From assembly GCF_900109935.1 (NCBI RefSeq), contig NZ_FOBV01000011.1:44356-108355 (forward strand): DNA of 64,000 bases. The letters run 5' to 3'. Made by a program: the position numbers and the translations under genes. The stretch is from Chryseobacterium taichungense. GTDB lineage: Bacteria > Bacteroidota > Bacteroidia > Flavobacteriales > Weeksellaceae. The notes under the pieces are model-generated. The model was given only the letters and a program-made list of their open reading frames with translations, was not told where the DNA came from and did not search any database. Of this stretch, positions 1-8,832 are shown piece by piece. Each line of letters starts with the position of its first letter. The first letter of the stretch is position 1.

Positions 1-90
1 CGGCGGAACATAAGCATTCAAAAGCATTGCTGCCAGCAGAAAAAAAACTCCTATATGTACAACTAAAAGGATGAGACGTAAGACTTTCAC
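1..90 (-). CDS. Start of an exported or membrane protein (partial, runs off the window)
   Basis: The minus strand from 90 to the window edge is open and begins with GTG, 6 nt after the rhomboid stop, with AAGG just upstream as a possible ribosome site. The 30 visible residues (VKVLRLILLVVH...) are one hydrophobic N-terminal segment. Endonuclease/exonuclease/phosphatase-family proteins with an N-terminal membrane anchor often follow rhomboid genes in flavobacteria, so that is the likely family, but no diagnostic residue is in view. The start codon and the frame are reasonable; the function is inferred from position only. Confidence 0.45.
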   Translation of the reverse strand, partial: MKVLRLILLVVHIGVFFLLAAMLLNAYVPP

Positions 91-96
91 AGGACC

Positions 97-825
97 TTAA
101 TTGAATCTGTATAAATGTTTTCTCCAGTTTCTTGCCAGAAGCCATCCTACCAATGCCCCGCCAACGTGAGCCAGGTGAGCTACCCCTCCGACATTCCCAG
201 AAATTCCGAGCCATACGGAACCGATAACAATAATTGGCAACAAATATTTAACTTTCATAGGGATCGGAATAAACATGATTCCGATTTTAGCATCCGGATA
301 CAGCGTGGCAAACGCTGCAACAACACCGAAAATAGCTCCTGAAGCGCCAACCATAGGAGTAGTCAAAGCATAATAGAGATTTAATGCCTGCTCATTATAA
401 GCATATGCCGCAGGATTAAAATCAAACTTATTAAGATCTGCTTTCATAAAAATATCCGAAACATTGATATTTGCATTAGTAAGCTCGGAGGTAAGCTGTT
501 GCACTTCATAAAAATTCCAGAGATTAAATAAGAAAAATGCCCCCAATCCACTCAAGAAATATAAAATCAAATATCGTTTCTCTCCTAATGCCTGTTCTAA
601 AACAGGCCCGAAGCTCCACAGTGTAAGCATATTAAAAAGAATGTGTGCGTAGCCTCCATGCATGAACATGTGTGTAATCACCTGCCATGATCTGAAGTTG
701 GGAGAAAAAGGATAAAACGCTGATAAAGAAGCATAAAATTGCGGAAATAAAAAATTTACTGCAATAAATACAACAACATTGATAATGATAATATTTCTCG
801 TAATCGGAGGGATACTGTTAAACAT
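97..825 (-). CDS. Rhomboid family intramembrane serine protease
   Basis: A 242-residue polytopic membrane protein expected to cut transmembrane substrates inside the inner membrane. The GASGAIFG motif (residues 160-167) carries the catalytic Ser162, and the AHVGGALVGW segment near residue 220 carries the catalytic His220. The early HMFMHGG...HILFNM segment (residues 52-66) matches the conserved rhomboid L1/TM2 region. A polar insert at about residues 105-150 lies between membrane segments. It lies 2 nt after the mutL stop on the same strand, so the two are probably co-transcribed, followed by the partial membrane-protein gene at the window edge. Confidence 0.9.
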   Translation of the reverse strand: MFNSIPPITRNIIIINVVVFIAVNFLFPQFYASLSAFYPFSPNFRSWQVITHMFMHGGYAHILFNMLTLWSFGPVLEQALGEKRYLILYFLSGLGAFFLFNLWNFYEVQQLTSELTNANINVSDIFMKADLNKFDFNPAAYAYNEQALNLYYALTTPMVGASGAIFGVVAAFATLYPDAKIGIMFIPIPMKVKYLLPIIVIGSVWLGISGNVGGVAHLAHVGGALVGWLLARNWRKHLYRFN

Positions 826-827
826 AC

Positions 828-2615
828 TTAAAATTTATTTTTAAAATCATTAAACGGAACTTCAAAAAAACATCTTTTCCCATCTGGTAAAAATTCCGGG
901 AAACCTAATGCTGTAAAATCTCTGATCAGCTGTTCCGCATCTTTTTTATAGATAAAATCAAATCTTGACTTCGACTGCATTTTATTCCACTGGTTCTGAT
1001 AATATTGCATGAATTCTTCTTCCGTTTTGTACTCCAGAATATCGAAAAGATTTTCCAGAAACTTCATCACCTGGGTTTCTTTCAGTCCCTCAGGCACAGC
1101 ATCGATTCTGAGCACGCTTTCATGAGCAATACTCATCTCAAAGCCCAATTCGGGAAGAAATTTCTTGATCGATTTATATTTATTCTTTTCGATCTCATTC
1201 ATATGATATTCAAGAGAGAAAAGTAATGAATGGCTGTTTGTTGTTCCCTTTTTTACGGGTTTTGAATTTTCTGAAACCACCAGTCTGTGCATTCTTCCAA
1301 GATCCAGCATCAGGGTTTTATCGCCTTTGTTAAATAGCCAGTACCCATTCGGAAGCCTCATCAGGTCTTCATCAAAATCTTCATCTTCAAACAAATTGAT
1401 CTTCGAAGGCTCAGCGGAAATATTCTGATGGTACATTTCTGCGAGATTCTGGATTTCTGCCTGCTTTACCCCTCTTTCTTCTAAAAACGGATTGTAGTCT
1501 TTATCCACAATAATTTCCGGCATCTTTACAAATCCGCTTCCACCTCCGTTGCCTTTGCTTGGGAATGTTTTCTGCATGATTTCATCCAGTTGAGGATCTC
1601 TTTCAAAATCAAGGCTCGGCGCCACGTTATAAATACCCAACGATCTTTTGATGGTAGAACGCAGCAAGGCAAAGATCAGATGTTCATCTTCAAATTTCAC
1701 TTCTGTTTTCTGAGGATGAATATTAACGTCAATTTTCTCCGGATCCAGCTCGAGGAAAAGGAAAAATGTAGGAATATATCCCGGTAGCAGCAATCCTTCA
1801 AAAGCTTCCTGCACTGCTTTATTAAAATACGGACTTTTAAAATATCTTCCGTTCACGAAAAGAAATTGTTCTCCTCTTGTTTTCTTGGCGCCGTCAGGTT
1901 TCGCAACAAATCCGTGAAGCTTGCACCAGATAATATCTTCTTTAATAGGTATCAGCTGTGGCTGCAGTTTTCTCCCGAAAATATCCACAATACGCTGCAT
2001 CTGGCTTCCTTTTCTTAGTCTGAAAACCGCCTCATCATCATGAAACAGGGAAAACTCAAGGTTTTCGTGCGCCAATGCTACCCTTTGAAACTCATCAATA
2101 ACATGCCTGAATTCGATATTATTATTTTTCAGGAATTTTCTTCTGGCCGGAACATTATAAAATAAGTTCTTTACTAAAAAATTGGATCCGTCTGCCGTCT
2201 GGATAGGATCCTGAAACTGAAATACACCACCTTCTATGTAAATATTGGTCCCTATCGTTGCGTCTTTCTGCTTCGTTCTCAGTTCTACCTGAGAAACTGC
2301 CGCAATAGAAGCGAGTGCTTCCCCACGAAACCCTTTCGTCGCAATTTTGAAAATATCTTCTGTCCCTCTGATTTTGGAGGTGGCATGTCTTTCAAAAGCC
2401 ATTCTGGCATCTGTTTCCGACATTCCTTTTCCGTCATCCACTACCTGAATCAGGTTTTTTCCGGCATCTCTTACAATCAGTTCAATCTTTGTCGCTTCGG
2501 CATCAATGGCATTTTCCAAAAGTTCCTTTACAATGGATGCAGGCCGCTGCACGACTTCCCCTGCCGCAATTTGATTGGCTACATGATCCGGTAAAAGCTG
2601 AATAATATCTGACAT
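828..2615 (-). CDS. mutL: DNA mismatch repair protein MutL
   Basis: MutL couples mismatch recognition by MutS to strand removal. The N-terminal GHKL ATPase is complete: ENAIDA (residues 34-39), DDGKG (60-64), GFRGEAL (95-101). It is followed by the transducer domain and, after an acidic linker, a C-terminal dimerisation domain. The C-terminal domain lacks the DQHAxxE...E endonuclease motif; the matching segment reads LGRMHRLVV. The CPHGRP-type motif is also not visible, so this MutL probably does not nick DNA itself. ATG at 2615 is chosen over the upstream TTG (2630), because a TATTTTTG -7 promoter element lies at 2642-2635. Confidence 0.95.
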   Translation of the reverse strand: MSDIIQLLPDHVANQIAAGEVVQRPASIVKELLENAIDAEATKIELIVRDAGKNLIQVVDDGKGMSETDARMAFERHATSKIRGTEDIFKIATKGFRGEALASIAAVSQVELRTKQKDATIGTNIYIEGGVFQFQDPIQTADGSNFLVKNLFYNVPARRKFLKNNNIEFRHVIDEFQRVALAHENLEFSLFHDDEAVFRLRKGSQMQRIVDIFGRKLQPQLIPIKEDIIWCKLHGFVAKPDGAKKTRGEQFLFVNGRYFKSPYFNKAVQEAFEGLLLPGYIPTFFLFLELDPEKIDVNIHPQKTEVKFEDEHLIFALLRSTIKRSLGIYNVAPSLDFERDPQLDEIMQKTFPSKGNGGGSGFVKMPEIIVDKDYNPFLEERGVKQAEIQNLAEMYHQNISAEPSKINLFEDEDFDEDLMRLPNGYWLFNKGDKTLMLDLGRMHRLVVSENSKPVKKGTTNSHSLLFSLEYHMNEIEKNKYKSIKKFLPELGFEMSIAHESVLRIDAVPEGLKETQVMKFLENLFDILEYKTEEEFMQYYQNQWNKMQSKSRFDFIYKKDAEQLIRDFTALGFPEFLPDGKRCFFEVPFNDFKNKF

Positions 2616-2634
2616 AAAAAAGTAAATCAACTTA

Positions 2635-2642
2635 CAAAAATA
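2635..2642 (-). promoter_or_regulatory. mutL promoter -7 element
   Basis: On the minus strand this reads TATTTTTG, matching the Bacteroidetes sigma -7 consensus TAnnTTTG, about 20 nt before the mutL ATG. It fixes the start at 2615. Confidence 0.6.
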
Positions 2643-2759
2643 GGGATTCAGAATAAGAATTAAAACAATAAAGCGCTGAATTAAAATTTAATTATCAACA
2701 TATTAACAGGGTAACCTCAGGGAAAATTCCGGCAAAACAGCCAAAAGAAAGTCTTTTTT

Positions 2760-2801
2760 TAAAATACAATCCCCCAATTGCACTATACAATTAGAGGATT
2801 G
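2760..2801 (-). terminator. Terminator after the DUF1275 gene
   Basis: The arms 2767-2780 and 2788-2801 form a 14-bp stem with some G-U pairs on the minus-strand RNA, around a 7-nt loop. A TATTTT tail follows. It lies about 75 nt after the DUF1275 stop and separates that operon from mutL. Confidence 0.6.
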
Positions 2802-2876
2802 ATTCACAGCTAGTTTACACAAAATTAATACTGATATTTATCTTTACTTACACATGAAGTCTTAGGGTTAAAGAAA

Positions 2877-3716
2877 TTACTCTTCAAAAATGAGCTTTCT
2901 CTTTTTCTCGTTTTTCTGCTTAATCTCTGAAGATCCGTGAATCTTATCATAAAGAAAAGCTAACAGATTCGGTTTTTTATAAATTTTACTGTATCTGTAT
3001 TGGGTATTAAAATGTCTGAGATGAATTTTATAAGCATCATAGCCAATAACAACCAATAGACACAGACTGATCACATAGAAAACCCTGAATTCCAGATAAT
3101 AATAGGTAAGCCCTGAGAAAACCGCGCCCAAAACATAGGCAACCATAATACTCATCAGCAGTTTGGCCCTTCCCACCAATTCACCATTTTTTCTGAATTT
3201 TTTCTGAGTAAACATTGAGAACAGAATTCCCAGGTCGGTAGTAGTACCCGTAAGGTGAGTGGTTTTCACGGAAAAATTTGATATACTTGCCGTTAACCCA
3301 TTCTGCAGACCGGTTGCAAAAAGCATTACCGCTACCAAATACTGAGTTTCTTCGAGGCTTTTTCGGTAATAAAACTGTCCGTAAACTCCCACAAACAGGA
3401 GACATATTATTTCAAGTACGAGAGGCATAGCATGCGCAAAATACTTGCTTTTTTTATTGAAATTGATCACAATAAAGTTTGACACAAATCCTCCGAAGAA
3501 AAAAAGGAAGATCCACAATCCTACTACAGCAACCTGTGACCAGTTTGCCTTACTGATTTCTGCCGCCAGAATTGCATAATGCCCCGTCACGTTTGACGTA
3601 AATGAGAGGAATATCAACAGAGAAGCAATATTTATAGTACCCGCCGTAAAGGCAGTCAGCGTTCCCAGTCTTATGTTGTCTCCCAACGTCCTGCTGTTAC
3701 TATAATTCCTTAACAT
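2877..3716 (-). CDS. YoaK-family (DUF1275) membrane protein
   Basis: A 279-residue inner-membrane protein with about six hydrophobic segments. The N-terminal stretch has the family pattern of an AGTINIASLL helix followed by SNVTGHYAI (about residues 24-47), and a later NGLTASISN...HLTGTTTDLG segment repeats the pattern. The molecular role of DUF1275 proteins is not settled. The C-terminal tail is highly basic (KQKNEKKRK) and probably cytoplasmic. The stress-like gene ends 26 nt upstream on the same strand, so the two look like one operon ending at the 2760-2801 terminator. Confidence 0.8.
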   Translation of the reverse strand: MLRNYSNSRTLGDNIRLGTLTAFTAGTINIASLLIFLSFTSNVTGHYAILAAEISKANWSQVAVVGLWIFLFFFGGFVSNFIVINFNKKSKYFAHAMPLVLEIICLLFVGVYGQFYYRKSLEETQYLVAVMLFATGLQNGLTASISNFSVKTTHLTGTTTDLGILFSMFTQKKFRKNGELVGRAKLLMSIMVAYVLGAVFSGLTYYYLEFRVFYVISLCLLVVIGYDAYKIHLRHFNTQYRYSKIYKKPNLLAFLYDKIHGSSEIKQKNEKKRKLIFEE

Positions 3717-3741
3717 TTTCTTTATTTTTAATTATTCGATT

Positions 3742-4236
3742 TTATGCTTCTGCAAAGATTTCTGCCAATCTTCCTTTTTCCGGAAGACGCTTCTGAAGCT
3801 CTACAGAAATTTCGTAGCTTTTAAGATCTTTACAATTTTTGATATATGGGATAAGGTCAAATTTTCCTTTCCCTTTACTTTTGATTGATGGCGAATAGTA
3901 AGCCTCCTCAATATTTTCAGCTTTCACATAGTTATTAAACGTCCTCTGAAAGCTTCCCGTGAAAATATCACACACAATTTTATTGATCAGATGAGGATAT
4001 TTATTTTTAATAATTCCATAAGCCTCACAAAATTCCTCAGGACGGAGCTTATTGAAAATCGTGCTTTTCGTATTAAACAGAAGATCTCTGATCGAATCTC
4101 CCGTATCATATCCTGAAACCAAAAGAATATTATACTGATTCTTGTCTTCCGAAGCATCTTTCTCTCTCATTACTTTTTTAAGGATATTAAGAGACTCGAG
4201 AGAATAATCCGTGGCTATTAAAATCGTCTTGTTCAT
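3742..4236 (-). CDS. Small protein with a universal-stress-protein-like N-terminus
   Basis: A 164-residue cytoplasmic protein. The N-terminus (MNKTILIATDYSLESLNILKK) resembles the first strand and helix of UspA-like folds, where an Asp follows the first strand. The rest does not show a clear ATP-binding GxxG...S/T motif, so the assignment is only suggestive. A CAAAACTA sequence at 4277-4284 reads TAGTTTTG on the minus strand and may be its -7 element. It precedes the DUF1275 gene by 26 nt, which suggests co-expression. Confidence 0.6.
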   Translation of the reverse strand: MNKTILIATDYSLESLNILKKVMREKDASEDKNQYNILLVSGYDTGDSIRDLLFNTKSTIFNKLRPEEFCEAYGIIKNKYPHLINKIVCDIFTGSFQRTFNNYVKAENIEEAYYSPSIKSKGKGKFDLIPYIKNCKDLKSYEISVELQKRLPEKGRLAEIFAEA

Positions 4237-4436
4237 ATTTTAAGATTTAGGTTCATATTTATCTTTTCCGATGATACAAAACTAAAATGACCAGATTAAA
4301 AGTTCTTTGGAATGAAATTAAAATGTGATTAAAGAGATTAAAATCACATTAGAATATTTTGTAAAAAGAAAATTTGCAAAAAGCTGTAACAAAAACTAAA
4401 CATCATTAACTAATATCATATAAACATTCGAAAACA

Positions 4437-5345
4437 ATGAAAAAGCTATTTTCAATATTTTTTATCGCTCTTTTTGCATTTGCAAGCGCTCAGGACAATG
4501 ATTCTAAGGAAACCGCCAACCGTTTTTTCTATGAACTTACTTTTAAGCCTAAAAAAGATTCCGCCAAACTTGAAAAAGTATTAACCGCACTTGATATCGT
4601 GAAAGACAGATCTGTTTATAGAGATTATACAGTGATCGGACAGGATTCTATAATGAAAGTGCAAATTGAAGCAATGCAAAAATCAGGTGTTTTCAAGGAC
4701 TTATCGAAAACCATCAGAATGCCTAAGTTTTCAGAAAAGATCGTAAAGCACTATCCGGATATGAAGGTAGAATACATTGACAGAATTGCAAGCGGTTTTA
4801 CACCGATGAGTATTTCTTATACTGAAAACATCAAATTTGACTGGAAAATTTCGAATGAAAAAGAAAAAATAGGCCCTTACAACGCTCAAAAAGCGACTGC
4901 TGATTTCGGAGGAAGAAAATGGACTGCCTTGTTTACTACAGATCTTCCTTTTCAGGACGGACCATACAAATTTTCGGGACTTCCGGGACTTATTGTTAAA
5001 ATTGAAGATGACGGGAAAAATTACTCATGGACATTACAAGGAAATAAAAAAGTTCAGAATTGGGAAGAGCTTTCTTATGCTGAAAAAATTTCCGGGATGA
5101 GTTCTAAAGTAACCGATATGCCGAGAGAGAAATTTGAAAAAACTTTCAATGACTTTAAAAAAGATCCTTTCGCATCAGCAAGACCAATGATGACACAGGA
5201 AATCATGTCGAGAACAATCCCGGGAATGGATGGAACGATTGGAGATATGATGAAGAGACAGGAGAAAATGTATAAGGATTTCTTTAATGCCAACGACAAT
5301 CCTATTGAGCTTACAGCACCGTCTGCAGATAAGAAGAAAAAATAG
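4437..5345 (+). CDS. GLPGLI family secreted protein
   Basis: A 302-residue protein with a Sec signal peptide (residues 1-18, cut near ASA-QD). The family hallmark GLPGLI is at residues 181-186, preceded by the typical DGPYKFS. The C-terminal third is rich in Met (pairs such as PMMTQEIM and GDMMKRQEKM), as in many members. The biochemical function of GLPGLI proteins is unknown. Members often sit beside TonB-linked barrel genes, but here the neighbour is feoAB. A strong hairpin terminator follows. Confidence 0.88.
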   Translation: MKKLFSIFFIALFAFASAQDNDSKETANRFFYELTFKPKKDSAKLEKVLTALDIVKDRSVYRDYTVIGQDSIMKVQIEAMQKSGVFKDLSKTIRMPKFSEKIVKHYPDMKVEYIDRIASGFTPMSISYTENIKFDWKISNEKEKIGPYNAQKATADFGGRKWTALFTTDLPFQDGPYKFSGLPGLIVKIEDDGKNYSWTLQGNKKVQNWEELSYAEKISGMSSKVTDMPREKFEKTFNDFKKDPFASARPMMTQEIMSRTIPGMDGTIGDMMKRQEKMYKDFFNANDNPIELTAPSADKKKK

Positions 5346-5373
5346 ACATTCATATTTAATTAATTATATTTAG

Positions 5374-5412
5374 AATCAACCCAAATGCATTTTTGCATTT
5401 GGGTTGATTTCT
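5374..5412 (+). terminator. Rho-independent terminator after the GLPGLI gene
   Basis: A perfect 16-bp stem: AATCAACCCAAATGCA (5374-5389) pairs with its complement at 5394-5409 around a TTTT loop, then a T-rich run follows. It insulates the iron-transport operon. Confidence 0.85.
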
Positions 5413-5451
5413 TTCATACAAACTTGTTATTTAGATTAAATTTAAATAGCG

Positions 5452-5459
5452 TATATTTG
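5452..5459 (+). promoter_or_regulatory. feo operon promoter -7 element
   Basis: TATATTTG matches TAnnTTTG. Transcription would start near 5465, only a few bases before the TTG codons at 5471 and 5477, which favours the ATG at 5486 as the feoA start. No Fur box could be assigned with confidence. Confidence 0.55.
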
Positions 5460-5485
5460 CATACAAAATTTTGGCTTTGAAAGAG

Positions 5486-5731
5486 ATGGGTTTACATAAA
5501 TTAAGTGGATTTCCCAAAAACAGAATGGGAAAGATTTTAGGGTATGATAACGACAGCCTTAAAATGCCTAACAAAATCATTGAAATGGGGCTTCTTCCGG
5601 AAACCTTCTTCAGGATTCTTTATCAGGCGCCTTTCAAAGGGCCGATGTATGTGGAATTCGGTGAAGAGAAAAGCCGTATTGCCCTTCGTGAAGAAGAGGG
5701 CAACTTTATTATTGTTGAAGAATTGAATTGA
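5486..5731 (+). CDS. feoA: FeoA family ferrous iron transport protein
   Basis: A small SH3-like cytoplasmic protein thought to assist FeoB in Fe2+ uptake. It has the family layout: an early GKILGYDNDS turn, an IEMGLLPETFFRI core and a final IALREEEGNFIIVEE strand pair. The frame is open from TTG at 5471, which would add five residues. ATG 5486 is preferred because the -7 element lies only 12 nt before that TTG. The stop overlaps the feoB start (TGATG), so translation is coupled. Confidence 0.85.
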   Translation: MGLHKLSGFPKNRMGKILGYDNDSLKMPNKIIEMGLLPETFFRILYQAPFKGPMYVEFGEEKSRIALREEEGNFIIVEELN

Positions 5732-7764
5732 TGCAGGGAAATCATAAAAAACAGGTACTCTTAGTCGGAAATCCTAACGTCGGAAAATCAACGGTTTTTA
5801 ATGCGCTTTGTAATAAAAAGCAGAAAACCGGGAATTATGCAGGCGTAACAGTCGCCAGCCATTCCGGGTATTATACATATCAAAAGGAGGAGGTGGAAGT
5901 AGTAGACCTTCCGGGGTCTTACAGCATTTATCCAAGTTCGGAAGATGAAGCTATTTTCTCGAAGTTTGTGATGAATAATCAGAAAGATTACGCAGGAGTT
6001 ATCTACATTCTTGAAGCTTTAAGCCTTAAAAGAGGGTTGCTTTTATTTCAGCAAATCCAGGATCTTGGAATCCCGATGATTTTGGTAGTTAATCAAATCG
6101 ATCAGGCTGAAAGAAGAGGAATTTCCATAGACATTCAGAAATTTTCTGATTCTTTGGGAATAAAAATTATCCAGACCAACGCCAAAGAACAGATAGGTAT
6201 TGATGAAATAAAAGAAGCTGTTTTAAAGAATGATTTCGTAAAAACATCCGTACAATCCTTTGAAACACCTGCTGAGCATAAGGATTTTATTCATAAAGTC
6301 GCCGCACACAAAGGCATTGAAAATGAATACAAAACATGGCTTACACTGTCATTGGGAACAGACTTGGGAAAAATAAATTCTATTGTCGAGCAGATCAATG
6401 AGCCTGACTCGAAAAGCCTTGTTCCAAAAAGATTACAAGTACAGGAAACCGTAAGAAGATATCAGCATATTGACAAAATATTATCTGATGTTATTTCTAA
6501 AAAACCTCAGTTTAAAGAATTATTAACTGAAAAATTAGATAAAATACTCGTTCATAAATTCTGGGGATATGTGGTTTTTATGTTGATTTTATTGATTATT
6601 TTTCAAAGCGTTTTCTTCCTGGCAGAATACCCGATGAACTGGATCGATGATTTCTTTTCATGGCTTTCCGCTTTTACAGGAGAACATTTGCCAGAAGGCC
6701 CTTTAAATTCACTGATCTCCAACGGAATTGTTCCGGGAATTGGCGGAATTGTGATTTTCGCACCACAGATCGGGATTTTATTGTACTTCCTTTACCTGCT
6801 CGAAGATTCAGGATACATGGCCAGAGTTGTATTTCTAATGGACAGAATTCTTCGCCCTTTCGGACTGAACGGAAAAAGTATTGTTCCTCTGGTTTCCGGT
6901 ACAGCTTGTGCAATTCCGGCAGTCATTTCAACAAGAAATATAGAGAACCTGAAAGAAAGATTATTAACAATTCTGGTAACCCCCTTCATGACGTGCTCTG
7001 CAAGGCTTCCGGTTTACAGTATTATTATTGGTTTAATTATTTCTGACGGAGCATTTTTAGGAATAAAATATAAAGCCCTCGTATTAATGGGAATGTATTT
7101 ATTAGGTTTTGTAGTCGCTTTATTTTCAGCCGCAATTCTTAATAAATTTATCAAAAATAAAGGAAAAACCTACCTTGTAATGGATTTGCCTACCTATAAA
7201 AAACCACTTTTTGGGTACGACTTTAAAATGGTTTTGGGAAAAGTATGGGACTTCATTACAGGAGCAGGGAAAATTATTTTCATTGTGAGCATTATCATTT
7301 GGTTTCTAAGCTATTTCGGCCCTAAACAGAAACCGGATCAGTTTGTAGCGACTAATGTCGAGCTTGATCATTCTTACCTTGCCAAAATGGGGAAAAAAAT
7401 TGAACCTGTGATTGCCCCACTCGGCTACGACTGGAAAATGGGCGTTGGGATCCTGACCAGCTTTGTTGCAAGAGAGGTTTTTGTAGGAACGATGTCTACC
7501 TTATACAGCCTTGAGGACGATGCCCCGGAAGTGAAAGTAATTGATAAAATGAGAAGAGACGTGAAACCGGATGGCGAAAAAGTTTTCAGCTTTGCCACTG
7601 GTATTTCAGTCCTTTTGTTTTATGCGTTTGCAATGCAGTGTGTTTCTACACTCGCAGTAGTCTACAGAGAAACCAAAAGCTGGAAATGGACAGCTTTTCA
7701 GGTGGTGATGATGACAGGTTTGGCATATTTTGTGTCCATGTTTGCATATCAAATCTTAAAATAA
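5731..7764 (+). CDS. feoB: Ferrous iron transport protein B
   Basis: A 677-residue inner-membrane Fe2+ transporter. The N-terminal G domain has G1 GNPNVGKS (residues 13-20), G3 DLPG (59-62) and a G4 NQID. A helical GDI region follows, and then the polytopic permease with the two Gate motifs, including the Cys in SGTACAIPAV and the CSARLPVY segment. ATG 5731 overlaps the feoA stop; the TTG codon at 5728 is in frame but needless. The length is usual for the family, and the stop overlaps the next gene (TAATG). Confidence 0.95.
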   Translation: MQGNHKKQVLLVGNPNVGKSTVFNALCNKKQKTGNYAGVTVASHSGYYTYQKEEVEVVDLPGSYSIYPSSEDEAIFSKFVMNNQKDYAGVIYILEALSLKRGLLLFQQIQDLGIPMILVVNQIDQAERRGISIDIQKFSDSLGIKIIQTNAKEQIGIDEIKEAVLKNDFVKTSVQSFETPAEHKDFIHKVAAHKGIENEYKTWLTLSLGTDLGKINSIVEQINEPDSKSLVPKRLQVQETVRRYQHIDKILSDVISKKPQFKELLTEKLDKILVHKFWGYVVFMLILLIIFQSVFFLAEYPMNWIDDFFSWLSAFTGEHLPEGPLNSLISNGIVPGIGGIVIFAPQIGILLYFLYLLEDSGYMARVVFLMDRILRPFGLNGKSIVPLVSGTACAIPAVISTRNIENLKERLLTILVTPFMTCSARLPVYSIIIGLIISDGAFLGIKYKALVLMGMYLLGFVVALFSAAILNKFIKNKGKTYLVMDLPTYKKPLFGYDFKMVLGKVWDFITGAGKIIFIVSIIIWFLSYFGPKQKPDQFVATNVELDHSYLAKMGKKIEPVIAPLGYDWKMGVGILTSFVAREVFVGTMSTLYSLEDDAPEVKVIDKMRRDVKPDGEKVFSFATGISVLLFYAFAMQCVSTLAVVYRETKSWKWTAFQVVMMTGLAYFVSMFAYQILK

Positions 7765-7916
7765 TGGATTCTTCCTTAATTTTACAATACATTATTGTTC
7801 TCCTGGTTGTGACATTTGCATGTTACTCTTTGTTCAGGATACTTAAAAAGAATTTCGCATCGAAGAAGTTCAGCTCTAAAAGAACAAACTGCGATAAGGA
7901 TTGCGGTTGTTCATAA
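7764..7916 (+). CDS. FeoB-associated Cys-rich membrane protein
   Basis: A 50-residue protein whose ATG overlaps the feoB stop codon. It has one N-terminal transmembrane helix (about residues 5-25), a basic stretch and a Cys-rich end (TNCDKDCGCS). This matches the FeoB-associated Cys-rich family, which follows feoB in many genomes and is thought to take the place of FeoC, with the cysteines perhaps sensing or binding iron. That role is inferred; the position and the sequence pattern are clear. Confidence 0.85.
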   Translation: MDSSLILQYIIVLLVVTFACYSLFRILKKNFASKKFSSKRTNCDKDCGCS

Positions 7917-7968
7917 AAAAATAATGTTCTTGTGGAAAACTAAACATTCTTAGGATTCAGTTTTTATT

Positions 7969-7976
7969 TATTTTTG
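7969..7976 (+). promoter_or_regulatory. dinD promoter -7 element
   Basis: TATTTTTG matches TAnnTTTG and lies 20 nt before the dinD ATG. No clear -33 TTTG and no LexA-type palindrome is evident. Confidence 0.5.
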
Positions 7977-7996
7977 TAAAAAATACACAGGAATAC

Positions 7997-8812
7997 ATGA
8001 AAAAAGAATTGATCGAAGAGCTATTTTTAAAGTTCGAGAATGCTTCACATCAGTATAATGACATAGAATGCTGGAGCGCAAGAGACTTGCAGGAAATCCT
8101 TAACTATACAAAGTGGGATAATTTTCTAAAGGTTATTGAAAAAGCTAAGAAGGCCTGTGATAATGTTGGAGGAAAGGTTTCTGATCATTTTGCCGATATC
8201 GGGAAAATGATAGAATTAGCTAAGGGAGCACAAAGAGAAATTCCTGATATTGCTTTAACACGATATGGATGCTATTTAATTGCACAGAATGGAGATTCTT
8301 CAAAATCTGAAATTGCTTTTGCTCAAACCTATTTTGCTGTCCAGACAAGAAGACAGGAAATTATAGAAAAAAGGCTGTTGGATGTTGAGAGAGTAACAGC
8401 AAGGGAAAAATTATCAAAAACAGAAAAGAAACTTTCAGGAATTATTTATGAAAGAGGTGTTGATGAAAAAAGCTTTTCTGTAATCAGGTCTAAAGGAGAT
8501 CAGGCTTTGTTCGGCGGTTTTACGACAAATGATATGAAGAAAAGAATGAACGTTCCGCAAACTCGTTCATTAGCTGATTTTCTTCCGACATTAACGATTA
8601 AAGCCAAAGATTTTGCTACTGAACTGACCAGCCATAATGTAGTTGAAAAAGATCTGAATGGAGATTTTCAAATTACCAATGAACATATAGAAAATAATCT
8701 GGCGGTAAGAAAGATATTAGGAGAAAGGGGTATAAAACCTGAAAGTCTTCCAGCATTAGAAGATATCAAAAAAATTCAGCGGAAACTGGAGGAGATGAAA
8801 AGAAAATTCTAA
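7997..8812 (+). CDS. dinD: DNA damage-inducible protein D (DinD family)
   Basis: A 271-residue cytoplasmic protein. The N-terminal half is a Bro-N-like domain (CWSARDLQEIL, TRYGCYLIAQNGD), and the middle has the DinD signature around GDQALFGGFTTNDMKKRM. In E. coli DinD is SOS-induced and inhibits RecA-mediated strand exchange; the activity in Bacteroidota is untested. It stands alone between feo and glmM with its own promoter. DinD genes are patchily distributed and often mobile, but no mobile element is visible beside this one. Confidence 0.88.
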   Translation: MKKELIEELFLKFENASHQYNDIECWSARDLQEILNYTKWDNFLKVIEKAKKACDNVGGKVSDHFADIGKMIELAKGAQREIPDIALTRYGCYLIAQNGDSSKSEIAFAQTYFAVQTRRQEIIEKRLLDVERVTAREKLSKTEKKLSGIIYERGVDEKSFSVIRSKGDQALFGGFTTNDMKKRMNVPQTRSLADFLPTLTIKAKDFATELTSHNVVEKDLNGDFQITNEHIENNLAVRKILGERGIKPESLPALEDIKKIQRKLEEMKRKF

Positions 8813-8832
8813 AACAAACTAAGAAAAAATAA

